NCBI GenBank assembly: GCA_000727475.1
Contig: KL647325.1
Span: 361,719 to 425,718, forward strand
Source of the DNA: Sarcocystis neurona
Lineage: Eukaryota; Apicomplexa; Conoidasida; Eucoccidiorida; Sarcocystidae
Length of the DNA stretch: 64,000 nt
Reading direction: 5' to 3'
Part shown: positions 12,246 to 23,570 of the stretch, one piece after another
How the letters are laid out: each line of letters starts with the position of its first letter
Numbering within the stretch: position 1 is the stretch's first letter
The notes under the pieces: generated by a model
Databases searched by the model: none
The model's input: only the letters and a program-made list of their open reading frames with translations
Told to the model about the DNA's origin: nothing
Translations under genes and position numbers: made by a program

Positions 12246-12494
12246 ACTGAACAGGGGCACGAGCAGCAGGAGCATTCTCCGAGCAGGTGTTGCATGTGAC
12301 TGGACACGCAGCAGCAAAAAATGCGTGACATATCTTTTCTCGGTCTGACCCGTCCCTCTGCGGTCTGTGTTTACCCGAGTGTTGCGGCGGGTGTTTGCAG
12401 ACGGACAGTTGTGGGCGAGACACTGAGGAAAGGATACTCGGGTGCATCAGAAGGGAACAACAGCGAAGACATATTTATTAGCGGACGGTTAAAA

Positions 12495-15400
12495 ATGACC
12501 CGCCGCATCGGCAGCTGCAGCGGCAGCAAACTCTTTGCTTCACGCGTGCTGTTAACCAGCTGCTTCTTCAAACCTCCTCCCTGGACCGCGAGTTCTCTTC
12601 TCTCGCGGCGAGCTGCTTCTTCTTTTCATCCTTCCCCTACTAGTTTTTCTTCTTCCGGTTCTTCTGTGTCTGCCTCCATCTTCTTTGCTTCTGCTTCTAC
12701 ACATCGACGCGAAGCTCTCCTACAACAGACTCTGCCACCGCACTTTTTCTTCCTTTCTTCGTTCGACCCGTCCCCTCCTCATCCTGCTTCTTGTTGGTCG
12801 TTTGCTGCGGGCAGTTTTCCGTATGCACTCCAGCGGTCTCTCTCTCCTTCTTATATGTCACGTACTGGCACTGCGTCTGCTCCCTTCTGTTCCGCTCCGT
12901 CTCTTTCCGCTGCTGCTGCCTCCCCTACTGCGGCTTTCTCTCTTCCTCCTGCTGCCGCGCCTGCCACCCGTGCTGCACGTTCTTGTGCTACCGCTTCCGC
13001 TTACCCTGCTGGTGTCACTGGTTCTCTCGATGATTCTGCTGCCATCGGTGCGCTGGCTGAACAGCAGAAGAAAGTCGAAGGAGAAGCAGCAGATGCCGCT
13101 GTGTCTACAACTCTCTTCCAGTACACAGGTAAACTGAGAAAACAGATATTTTCGTCGATTGTGCCGGCCGCAGCAGCTGCGTCAGCGATCTCTTCCGCTG
13201 GAGCAAACGGGAGAAAGAGCCAACTTTGTAGGAACAGACCTGTGAAATACGTCCTACATCAAATGCATCTACATACACGTACGCACATGCGTGCACGTTT
13301 GTGTGTGTCCCTATATATATATATACATAGATAGATAGATATTTAGACGTCTCTATACACTGGTATAGCTATGTGTAAATTTATGTAAAGGTGTTTAGGC
13401 GTGTATATACAATCGTTTGTTAATATGACAGATTCATCTGCGGGGTGAATATTTCTCAATTCGTGTGTACATAAATGTGGCTCCACATTCGTATATGCAC
13501 AAGCCAATAAAGTACAGGTCCGTTCACGTGTACTAAATAGTCGTACTTTTCTTTAGTAGATTCAATCAGTAATATGATAGACAAAATAAGAAGTTGAAGC
13601 TTTCTTACGTTCACACATACAAAATACGTGTGACTGCGAGAATATATATATATATATATATATAAATATGTGACTCTTCTGTAGGTCTTCATGTAATTGG
13701 TACATAGAACTACGGTCGAGCTGCGTGCAGTTCTCTGGAAAGATATATATGTATATGTATATATGTATATGGCTATTTGAGTGTAATTAACCATATGCAT
13801 CCATAACTCGAAGTGGTGACACGTGGAATCTCGGGGTTCGTTATTCTTTTTGGTATCTTCCGTTGTGTAGCAGGTGTCTCACTGCGGAATCACGGCGCCG
13901 CACAAATTGCTCAATATTGTCCCGTATACATATGTAAATGCATACATATGTATACACTGCATTTGTACAGGCAAAGGTACATATATATATATATACACGT
14001 GACGCACGCATCTGTTCGCGTATCTGTAGCCACACACACATAACTCTACACCTCTGTGTGTATTTGTCTGTACAAGTGTACAGATGTGTGCCTCATACAC
14101 TACCGTATACACGTATATAGAAATATGCACATGTGTGTATAGACAGATACACACGTGCAGGTGAGGTAGCGAAATTAGTAGTTGTGTGGAAGTGGGAACT
14201 ACTTCAAGTTAGAAGCTACGCGCCGTATACGTCCTCGTGTGTGTCTGGCATTTGCGTCTACGTGCAGTGACCCGAAGAGGCGTGCGTCGCAGAGTCCTCT
14301 TTTCGTCTCCCCTCTCTCTCCGTCTCTGAGAAAATGCACCACGCGATGTGTGGCGACACAACACACGTCATATCTGGTGTGGGGACATTCTACCTGTGTG
14401 CACATGTATGTATCCAAAAAGCTGTTCGCGTGTATCTGCCTTTACGTGTGGGTGGATTGTTGTAGATACCGAAGGAAAATTCATTTGCAAGCGGTGTGTC
14501 GTCTCAGTCGCTATGTGCGTGTATCTGTCCCTGTGTACATACTCATTTCTGCGAAGCACTCTCTCTCTTCCTGTGTCTATGTGTGGCTGTAAACGCACAG
14601 CGGTACATGCATCAGCATGTATACAAATGTTGTGTCTCGTTCTTTGTGGCTGAGAGTCTGAAGGTGTGTATGCACGCAGGTACATACGCATTAAAGTAAG
14701 TGTATGGAAGTTATGTGTATATATATATATAAGTGTATGTGTAGAAGTACATGGGTATATAACGTGTACGTAAGTGTTTACAAAAACGGTGCACAGATTA
14801 TCTCACTGGGTGCTTGTGTGGTTCTCTCTCGCTTCTCTCTTTGTACACATGTAAATGACGACGGCGGCATAGAGAAATCTAGTCCCAGATAAGTTTCTGT
14901 AAAATTCGTTCAGATTTCTGTTTCCACTTCTTTTCAGTCTGCGCGTACTGCACAAGCGTCCGGGAGGTGCTGCGCTTTTTTCGCCATCCCTACCGCGCCG
15001 TGGAGGTAAACAGAAACGATATGTAGGTGTGTAGGTGTGTACAACGTGCACAGAGAGGAAGGAAAAGCAAGAAAGAGGTATACGTTTATACTCGAGTGCA
15101 CACCTGTAAAAATGCACAGCAAGGGAGGAAGACGAAGACGGAAGATACATATACATATATATATATGTATGTATATATGTCTATAAACGTACGTAAAGAG
15201 AGAAACAGGAAAGCGAAAGGCCGACATCAATATATATATGTATATATGTAGAGAGAAGGAGCCAACTGAGGACGTGTACATATACACATGAGTGCGTGTA
15301 TGTGAACATATATATATATACACACTATATATATGTGTATGTACGTGTTGGGGGAGTGCGAGAGACATACACACATCGGCGCATACATATACGTGTGTGT

Positions 15401-18400
15401 GTGTATATCTAAAGTGTATATATCGAGCTGCATATGTGCGCGTATATATGTTTTGAATTGTTGAATAAATCCCCATGTGTTACTACGTACGCCTGTGCCT
15501 ACACGTACATATATGTATGCATATATGTATGTGTATACGTACTTGAATAAAGGGGAATGTCGAGTTTGTAGACCAGTGTTTACAGGTACGTGCAGAAGTG
15601 TGTGGGCGTCTGTGGACGCATATATATATATATATGTGTAGACGCACGTGTATACATGTGTACATTCTAGAATGACGAAATAGAGACGTAAAGAATTCCT
15701 CTGTCGTGCTGTGTGGAAAAAATTGGGTGAGACAACGAGTTGTCTTCCTACCCTGAATGTGTGTGTGCCAGATTGATGTATCACGACGTATGCCTACTCA
15801 TGTTCAAGGGCGCACATGTACGAAGCGGTTTTCTTCTCGCCCGTGAATCACATATATATATATATATACATACATATATGAAAAGGGTATACGCTGTTGA
15901 ATAATGTACATCCATGTGTGTACATATCTATTAAATACATGTATGTGTGTATATATATATGACACGAGAGACAGAGAGAGATAGTCTGTTGAACAAAGTA
16001 CACCTATGTGTAGGCATGTCTATGAGATGTCCCGAACTTCTATCTCAGTTTGTGCGGGAGCGTTTAAATGATATACGTATGTCCGTGTTTAGAGAGAACT
16101 CAAGTGTCAAGTTGCATGCGTATAGACGCGTGTACGTGCATCTTAAAAGGAGTTGTCTCCTGACAATTATCAAGTGAACACGCGTACGTACTTACGAGAT
16201 ATGTATGTTCATCCGCAATCTGTAAGTATATATATATATATCTGGCGGGAAATCATACGACAAGCTGATAACAAATTATACCTGTGTATATGCGTGTTTT
16301 CTCTCTCTCTCTACATATATATGTGTATGTATATATATATATATGTATAAGGCTACAAATACCTGACACACATACATGTACAGATATATGTTTATACATA
16401 CGAGTAGAATCTCTTTCTGGAGAGTACACAATTTTCGCGACGCATATAGATATATTCATATATATATATGTAAATTTGGAGAGAACTCGAGTTCCTCGAT
16501 ACACATATACGTACATATATACACATGTATGGGTATATATATCTCCACACATAATCAGAAGCGTCTACATATCAAATTACGCGTATGTGCGAGCATGTTG
16601 CCTATATATATATATATATATATGTATAAATAAGGCTATAAATACCGACACACATATATGCACTGAATGTGTATCTTCGGAGGCTTCAACAGCCATATAT
16701 GCACATCTGTATGTAAGACTTTATAATAATTCAAGTGCCCTTTTATATCTTTGGTACTGTCTCTCTCCTATATGTATATATATATATATAGGTGAGAGGT
16801 GTGCAAAACGAAGAGAGCAAAAGTACAAGTAACGTTTAAAAAAGTTTTGATAATTACGATCTCTGCTATACGTCTACAACTGAGTGTACTGCAAACGACC
16901 ACAAGACTCTCCGGTGGGTCGTTATAGAAAGGTTTGTAAATATATCTCCCCACATATATGTATATATATGCGTACGTACATGTCTCCCATATACAAATGT
17001 AAGTAGGTCGATAGACAGATACATTTAAAGGTATACGCTTTCCCACATCAAGAAATTTTGAGACGCGTGAGTGTAGGCGTACTTGTTTGTGAAGCTCCGC
17101 TGAAAAGGTCGTTGTAGGGTAAGCAACGAAAATTCTTCAGACACACGCACATGCGAACACACCCACTTCTCTTTAGTTGCACGAAAGTGCTGCTTTGCTT
17201 GGACGGCTGTGCTGCAGGTGAGCCCTTTCGGGAAGAAGGAGCTTTCTGTACTTCCTGACAAAGCCTACCGCAAAGTGCCTATTGCGTTGATTGAAGGCGA
17301 GCAAGTGAGAATTCTCCACATGTCCGAAGAGCAAAACGAAAAGGACAGAAAAGAAAACAGGAAGTGCAAGAAATACAAAATGACTGCAAAGCACGTGGTT
17401 CTGCCATGCTCCGTTCCGTGCCCTTTTTTGCTGCTGGCACTTTTTTTTATTGTTGGATCTCTCCATGCGTCTTCAGAGTTCTTCATGCGACTTGCGCTCC
17501 GACTTGTCCTCTGTCTTACTGCCTATATCTACTTTCCTCTCTCTGCACACGCTTTCTCTGTTTCGTGCTTGCGGCTTCTCTCAGTAACTTTTTCTTCCGC
17601 GCATGCACTCTGTTTTCCTTCCAGGCGACTTCGTCGACTGCCGTCAGACACTTAAACTTTCCTAACGTGCGGTCCTCCCTTTCCACTCGTGCATTCCGCA
17701 TTCATTCCGCGTCTCTTTTGCATTTTACGCGTGTTTCCGTTTTTTTGTCGGCCCGGGGTGTAAGAACAAAAAGTGACTGGACGCGAACGCGCTGTGGAAG
17801 TGCCTGTCTTGTTCCGCAGGCGCCAGTGCAGCAAGGGTGAGAGCGGTACCTGCATACACTTACATATATACATGTACGTAGTATCTGTATATGTATATAT
17901 AAGTGCGTCTATATATGCGCAAGTCTAGTAATGTGCATGAATATTGGCTTATGATGTCAAACTCTGCACAAACAGGACGTGCGAAGAAGAGCAGTTGTGG
18001 CCGCTAAGCGGGTACGACCGTATTGCACACAGGCGTCGCTGCAATCTCGAACGTCTCCAGCATCCTTCGGTACCCCAAGAGATATTTAAATCTAAAAAAA
18101 GCAGCATCCACACGAGCGAGTATCCTTATGATATATATATATATATATGTGCATGGTTAAGTGTACCTCGAGTAGGCAGCCGACGTCCTATTCGTAGAGA
18201 TAGACGTGCCTACACCATGAGCGAACTGGCACGCAGAGAACAGCATCTCTTTCTAGAGGGCACGCGCACACCTGCATCTGCTGAACGGTGTTGCACACGT
18301 ATATTAATTTGTGTGTGTATACGCTTTTATACGTGCATAGTCCGCAGGGCTTCACACACGCTCAAGCGTACACCTTTTACTAGTATGTAAAAACACCACT

Positions 18401-21400
18401 CACTACCGGCGCTATATTTAGTGCAACTCATACTCTGACGTCTCGTATGACTGCAGCTCATGCATGCGGGGAAGGGGTGCCCTCGCCTTTGGAACCCGCA
18501 ACACCACGTTTCAGTCCCATAAGCTACCGCCCCGTGCTTCCCCAGATACGAAATGGCCCTATGCCCACCTGGTTACACAGTTCGTACGTACGTACACATC
18601 CGTGCTAGTCTCTGCATACCCCCAATCATGTATCTATAGACATACGTATATGTATGTATGTGCTGCCGTGTCAGCGGTAGGGCTAACTATATAAATATAT
18701 ATACATACGTATGGGCACCTACGGGATTACTGGGCAGTCTTTTAGCGTGTATAGTGTAGGCCCTTCTTTCCGTCCGTATTATCTCCGCACATGCGTATAC
18801 ACGGAACTATAAGCCATCACACATAACGCACATGAGCCCATTTGATTCGACACGTACATACGGGGATGTCGCTGCGCATAAATATGTAAGTGCGTTTGCA
18901 GCACGTTCTCAGGGAGTTACGGAGGCGTGTACATAACGACACACAAGTCCTGCTACGCGGCTCTTCTACGTTGTACGTAAATATACAAGTGTATTTCTTC
19001 CATTTTTTCGTCTTTGTCTTTTGCAAGCCATCAATTTGGAGCGAAGGATGTGTCAGTGCACCCTGCGGCACCCGCCGAAGTACCTGAACACGTCGGAGTG
19101 TACACACGCTCGCCAGCAGGGGTGTTTGTGTGTCTTCTGCGGGTCTCTTCTCCCTCGCGTATTTGCCTCACTGATTCGTCTACTGGCAACGGTTAGTTGT
19201 TCTCCACCACCCCTTCTGATTTCTTTCATGTCCTTTTTCGGGTTACTTTAGCCTTGGTCGAATAACACGGGAAAGATACGCTGCTCTTCTCCATCGTCGA
19301 CGCCTTCTGTTTTGTCGTCTTCCTGGCTTTTGCCTGGTGATCCTGCCGCAGGTAAACGGGTCCTTGAACATCACGCGGCAGCTCTGCAGGTTGCACGGCT
19401 GGAATGCGCAACAGCGACCGTTCCAGGCGAAAGAGAAAGTGAAGGAAACGGGAAGGCTGCTGGACACCGAAGAGTCTGCGATTGTCTGGGCGCACGATCA
19501 TCTCGTTCCTATTTTTCCGGCGTGCATGTACGAGTCGCTGAAGGACTGGTGAGAAAGAAGAGAAACGAGGCAGAGAAGGAAGACGCCGGAGAAGAGAGGC
19601 AGAGGGAAAGGAGGGGGAGATTGAAGAGTCGCTCCTGAACAGTGTTGTGTCTGAGTACGACGAAGACAGACGCGAGACAAAAAGAGAACATGAGAAATAA
19701 AAAGGGACAGAATGTTGGTGGTATCACGTGCACTGCAGAGGGCACTGCGACTCCTGCCACTGCTGCAGCTGCTGTTGTTCTGGCTACAATAAGTGCGCAC
19801 CATAGACCGAAAGGCAAGGCAAGACAGCGTCCTGCCACTGCTGCGCTGGTCTTGCTGCGGCTGACACACCGAGCAGAAACTTCATTGTGCGGGCAGCCCC
19901 TGTGCGATAGAGAAAGAGCTGCTGGAACGTTTACTTGTGGTGCGGCTGTTGTTGCTGCCTTTACTGGCGGTTTTATCCTTGTGTTACGAGCCCCTGCTGC
20001 TGCCGGTGCTTTTGCTGCGCGTGTGGCTGCTGCTATTGCTGTTTCTATTGTTGCCACGATTGCTGGTGTTGGTACCGCTTGCGCTCTTGCTCTCGCTGCC
20101 GCTGGACGACCAGTGAGTGTTGTTATTTCCGCTACTGCGGCTCCATGTAGAACTGCTGCTGCGATTACTGCTGCTGCTGCTGTTTTTACTGTCACTGCTG
20201 TTGATGCGGCCGTTGATGGGGCTACTATTGTAGCTTATACTGCTGTTCCTCTTGGTGTCGCTGTTGCTGCTGCAGTTGGACTGTTGCCGGACGCATCTGC
20301 GCTAAGAGTAATTTCACTCCGTTGGAGAGGTTTCTCGTCCGAGTCGGAGCACCACCAGCTCTCTACTACGGTAATGCGTGCAAGAAACGAAACACATTTC
20401 CTGTTTACGTACCTATGTATCCGTCTACCTATCTATCTACACATACATATATGTATATACGAATATGATGTGTGTACTACTCCACCTGCATAGAGACATA
20501 TATATAAGATATAATTGGGGGGTATCTACCTAAAAGGCGGGAGCGAGAAATACTGTATGAACTTGTTGAGAAGTACGTACGCGTACGCGTGAAATCACTG
20601 CTGCACGCAGAGAGCATATACACATCTCTATGCACACTGTCACTGTATGCATATGTATGTATATATATATATATATATATTTATACTTATATATATGTAT
20701 GTATATATATATATGTATATGTATATATATGTGTGACAGCTAATATCCTAGTGTTAACGCACGTGATTACACAGTATAAGCTCTTGTGTACGTAGATACC
20801 CATATGTGTGATAACTGCGCATATCTATATATATATATATATATATATGCTTGTATGTACATACATACATACATACATGTCAACTGTAATGCTGCGTATG
20901 TACACACATGTCTAATCTGCTACTCGTGTATATATGTATATACATATATTCATATGTATATGTATATACATACATGCATACATGGGTACACACATACACA
21001 CAGGTCAAGTGTTGTGCATGAACATATGCATGTGTACTGACTGTATGATGGACACACATACGTGTAAACGCAAATGGGAAAGAACATATGGGTAGGCGTA
21101 CACTGAGGGACCTGGTCCACGCGTATCCGAGTGTACGAGCGCTGCTCCTGTACATTCAGCGCAGGCGTACATACGCGTGCACGTGCCTACGTGTTTGACT
21201 GACGTCCATTCATACGCATACATATACACACACACACCCTCACAAACACGTACACACATATGTATACATACGTATACGATTGTCACTTGTACACACGTGT
21301 GTGTACCTGCACATGTGTATATATATATATATCTATATGTACATGTACATATACATATATGTACACATGTGTGTACACACGAAAGTCAGACATGTTTATT

Positions 21401-23570
21401 GATCCATGCCCCGCGGCAGCGGTGCATGGAAGGACGGACGTAAAGATTGAATCAGAATTTTTGTCTCTTTCTCAATCTCAGATGGATTGCTCGGCGTATG
21501 TAGTGGGAAGCTAGACGAATAACAATCCGTAGAAAGGCAGACTACCTAGACGACTAAATAGGGGGAACGCGCCTGCATCTCATTTTTACCGTAAGGCTGG
21601 TGTGGTGTTTCCAGTAGGAAAAAAGACGCAGAAGAAGCGGGGTATCAAAGACCCGCTGGAAGCTTTGCATGAAGGAGTTGCGAAGTGGATGCAACGCGTC
21701 AGAGAGAAAGAAGAAGGGAAAATTTTTCACGGAGGCGCGCAGCCTGATGTAGCAGACGTTGCTGTTTACGGATTCCTACGGTGGGGCCGCAGAGACGCTT
21801 TGTATGTGTTTTCCTCTTTAAAAGCGTCTACGTGCTTATGCGTGTATACGCGTATGTATACATATATATATATATATATACACGTGCGTACTTCCGTATG
21901 CGCACGCACGTGTGTTGGCTGTGAGCGTGACGGGTGTACCTTCGATCACGTACGTCTGCGACAGCTCTATCGTCTCACGTCCCTTTGTCGTGCACATTTC
22001 TTGTCCCCGTGTCTTCATCTGTTTGTGAAGCTGCAAATATATCTCCGCCGCAGAGAGGGAACCTAACGCAGATCTCGGCGTCTCCACACTTTTCCTTTCC
22101 CGTCTTCTTGCTACTCTCCTTTCCTCAGTAATCTCTGTTATACTGTGTATATGAGTATTGTTGTCACTAACACGGAGTTACTAATATTGCGTCAAGAAAC
22201 ACGTGTGCAGCAGCTCGTGCAGCGAGAGGCAGACGTGCCTGCAAAAAAAAATGTCCTACACACGTGTATATATGTATGTGTATATGTGTGTGTATATCTG
22301 TCTCAGTGTGATACCTGGATGTGTGTCAGATTTGAATACATGCCCTTCTGTACACAAATGCGCACGTGCATGCTAGCATTTATATCGCCGCTCGACGTGT
22401 GTGTACACATATATGTATATATATATATATATATATCAAGACTAAACACACACCTATGAAGATACACATGCCTGCGTCTTTATGTTCAATCGCTCTCTCC
22501 ACAGGTGTATGTATATATGCGTGGTACACATACGAACACGTTTGCGGATATAAAAAGCCGTACATTTGCAGGTCAGTGCTGTACACTTGGATGGTTACTC
22601 ACGTACATATCATTCCATGAATCTGTGCACGCGTGTATACATGGATATATACACAGATTTGTTTATAAAACTTCTACACAAAAATATTTGCGTAGATAGA
22701 GCTGTATATGTTAGAGGAGTGTGCGTATTACGCGTGCCCTTAGTGCGCATACGAAGGGGGCATGTGTCCGCGTGGACGTCCACTGGAGTGTACCTACACC
22801 TCGAAAATCTGGTTAGCACACACCCTGTTTTCTTCGTGAGCTTATCGTTGTGCCCCCCCATCATATCAGGGTGGATCTCTCTTTCCCTGTGAGTCTGCAC
22901 ACGTGCTCGTAAACCTGCCTCTGTGCATCTGTCTCTATTATTATCTCTGTCCGCCTGTGCTTGTGCGTACATGTATGTGTGTAGGTATATCTGCCACATG
23001 TACTTCTTTCTCCATACATGCTTCAGCGAACATCTGTGTGCATGTCGATATGCCTCTCTTGCGTCACCTCTTGAGTAGTGTATACCTCTCTCAAGTTAGA
23101 ACACGTACACGTACGTGTGTCAGCGTGTGCATGTACAGACCTCCCCACACAACGTATACCAGCCTCTAGCTGTATGCACACAGTTCATTCGTTTCATTCC
23201 CTATGTGGCTGGTCATCAAGCTCTCAGCACGTCCTGCATACGTATGTAACCTGGAGTGCACATCCATCGCAACACGTAAATATATATGTATCAGTCACTC
23301 TACATATCTCCCTGTTTACATTCCTTGCTGACCCTCTAACACTGTGTATCTCTCCTGCATAGACAGAGAAATACATCTGCGGCAATACATACGCAGCGCA
23401 CCCGTACAGGTGTGTACACAGATACACACTTCTGTGTGTATGTGTCTGCGTTTCTTCTTACGTCTGGGTGCGTGCTTGGATCTGTCCGTGATATTGTTTT
23501 TAGAGCCTTGCAGGTGTGTCCGGCTGTTGAGGAAATTCGCAGTAGGAGTGCAGAATTCGATAAGTGGTAA
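12495..23570 (+). CDS. Prostaglandin E synthase 2-like protein (glutaredoxin + GST C-terminal fold), seven exons
   Basis: Exons 12495-13128, 14938-15005, 17218-17304, 19352-19548, 20276-20370, 21615-21801 and 23504-23566/70 keep phase 1,0,0,2,1,2 and give about 444 residues. Residues 1-200 are an Arg/Ser/Ala/Pro-rich leader that looks mitochondrial. Then come TLFQYTVCAYC (glutaredoxin strand and CxxC, C213/C216), VSPFGKKEL, YRKVPIALIEGEQ (cis-Pro loop), VNGSLNITRQL (thiol-substrate Ser turn), a GST helix with WAHDHLVPIFP, NFTPLERFLVRVG, GKKTQKKRGIKD and FHGGAQPDVADVAVYGFLR. Order and spacing follow human and plant mPGES-2. The fold binds glutathione/heme and acts at membranes; activity here is inferred. 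An in-frame ATG at 12321 could add 58 residues. The end is uncertain: TAA at 23568 overlaps a donor TG|GTAAGT, so a further exon may exist. Confidence 0.8.
13129..14937 (+). other. Intron 1 of the PGES2-like gene
   Basis: Starts GTAAAC and ends TTTTCAG. It is filled with TA/TG microsatellites, including an (AT)11-type run at 13642-13664 and GATA repeats near 13330. No other exon of this gene is needed between the two flanking exons: the spliced QYT|V|CAYC sequence is continuous with the family pattern. Confidence 0.75.
15006..17217 (+). other. Intron 2 of the PGES2-like gene
   Basis: Starts GTAAAC after the codon for Glu in RAVE and ends GTGCTGCAG. TA/TG microsatellites dominate (for example 15140-15250, 15850-15880, 16220-16350, 16600-16625, 16770-16790). 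No additional exon is missing in the protein at this point. Confidence 0.75.
17305..19351 (+). other. Intron 3 of the PGES2-like gene
   Basis: Starts GTGAGA and ends CTGCCGCAG. The first 500 bases are T/C-rich, the rest mixed with TA runs. A short open frame near 19020-19110 (containing HPAAPAEVPEHVG) looks protein-like, but inserting it would break the alignment of GEQ|VNGSLN with the family, so I treat it as intronic. Confidence 0.65.
19549..20275 (+). repeat. Intron 4 of the PGES2-like gene, with a long GCT/CTG triplet tract before the acceptor
   Basis: From about 19735 to 20275 the sense strand is mostly GCT, GCG, GTT and CTG triplets ending in GCTGCTGCAG|T. Both strands carry long Ala-rich open frames (283 and 228 codons), but splicing the tract out restores the family sequence exactly (ESLKDC followed by WTVAGRICAKSNFTP), with the same spacing as the plant homologue I recall. 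It is therefore intronic, unlike the coding CAG tracts seen elsewhere. Confidence 0.7.
20371..23503 (+). other. Introns 5 and 6 of the PGES2-like gene (around exon 6 at 21615-21801)
   Basis: Intron 5 (20371-21614) starts GTAATG and ends GTTTCCAG. Intron 6 (21802-23503) starts GTATGT and ends GTTTTTAG. Both are packed with TA/TG/CA microsatellites (20660-20740, 20825-20850, 21320-21360, 21860-21880, 22405-22435). No extra domain is expected between these exons. Confidence 0.65.

Noticed and set aside
12067..12447. Leu-run minus-strand open frame
   Set aside because: It is produced by the CAG tract on the opposite strand and lacks any sequence beyond the repeat.
15227..15784. 185-codon Tyr/Ile/His-rich minus-strand open frame
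   Set aside because: Translation of TATA/CACA microsatellites inside intron 2 of the PGES2-like gene.
18990..19115. Open frame with HPAAPAEVPEHVG as an extra PGES2-like exon
   Set aside because: The family sequence is already continuous from GEQ to VNGSLN; adding this segment would break the fold between the cis-Pro loop and the Ser turn.
19642..20493. 283-codon Ala/Val-rich plus-strand open frame (and a 228-codon frame on the other strand)
   Set aside because: It is the GCT triplet tract of intron 4 of the PGES2-like gene; splicing it out restores the family sequence across the junction at correct spacing.
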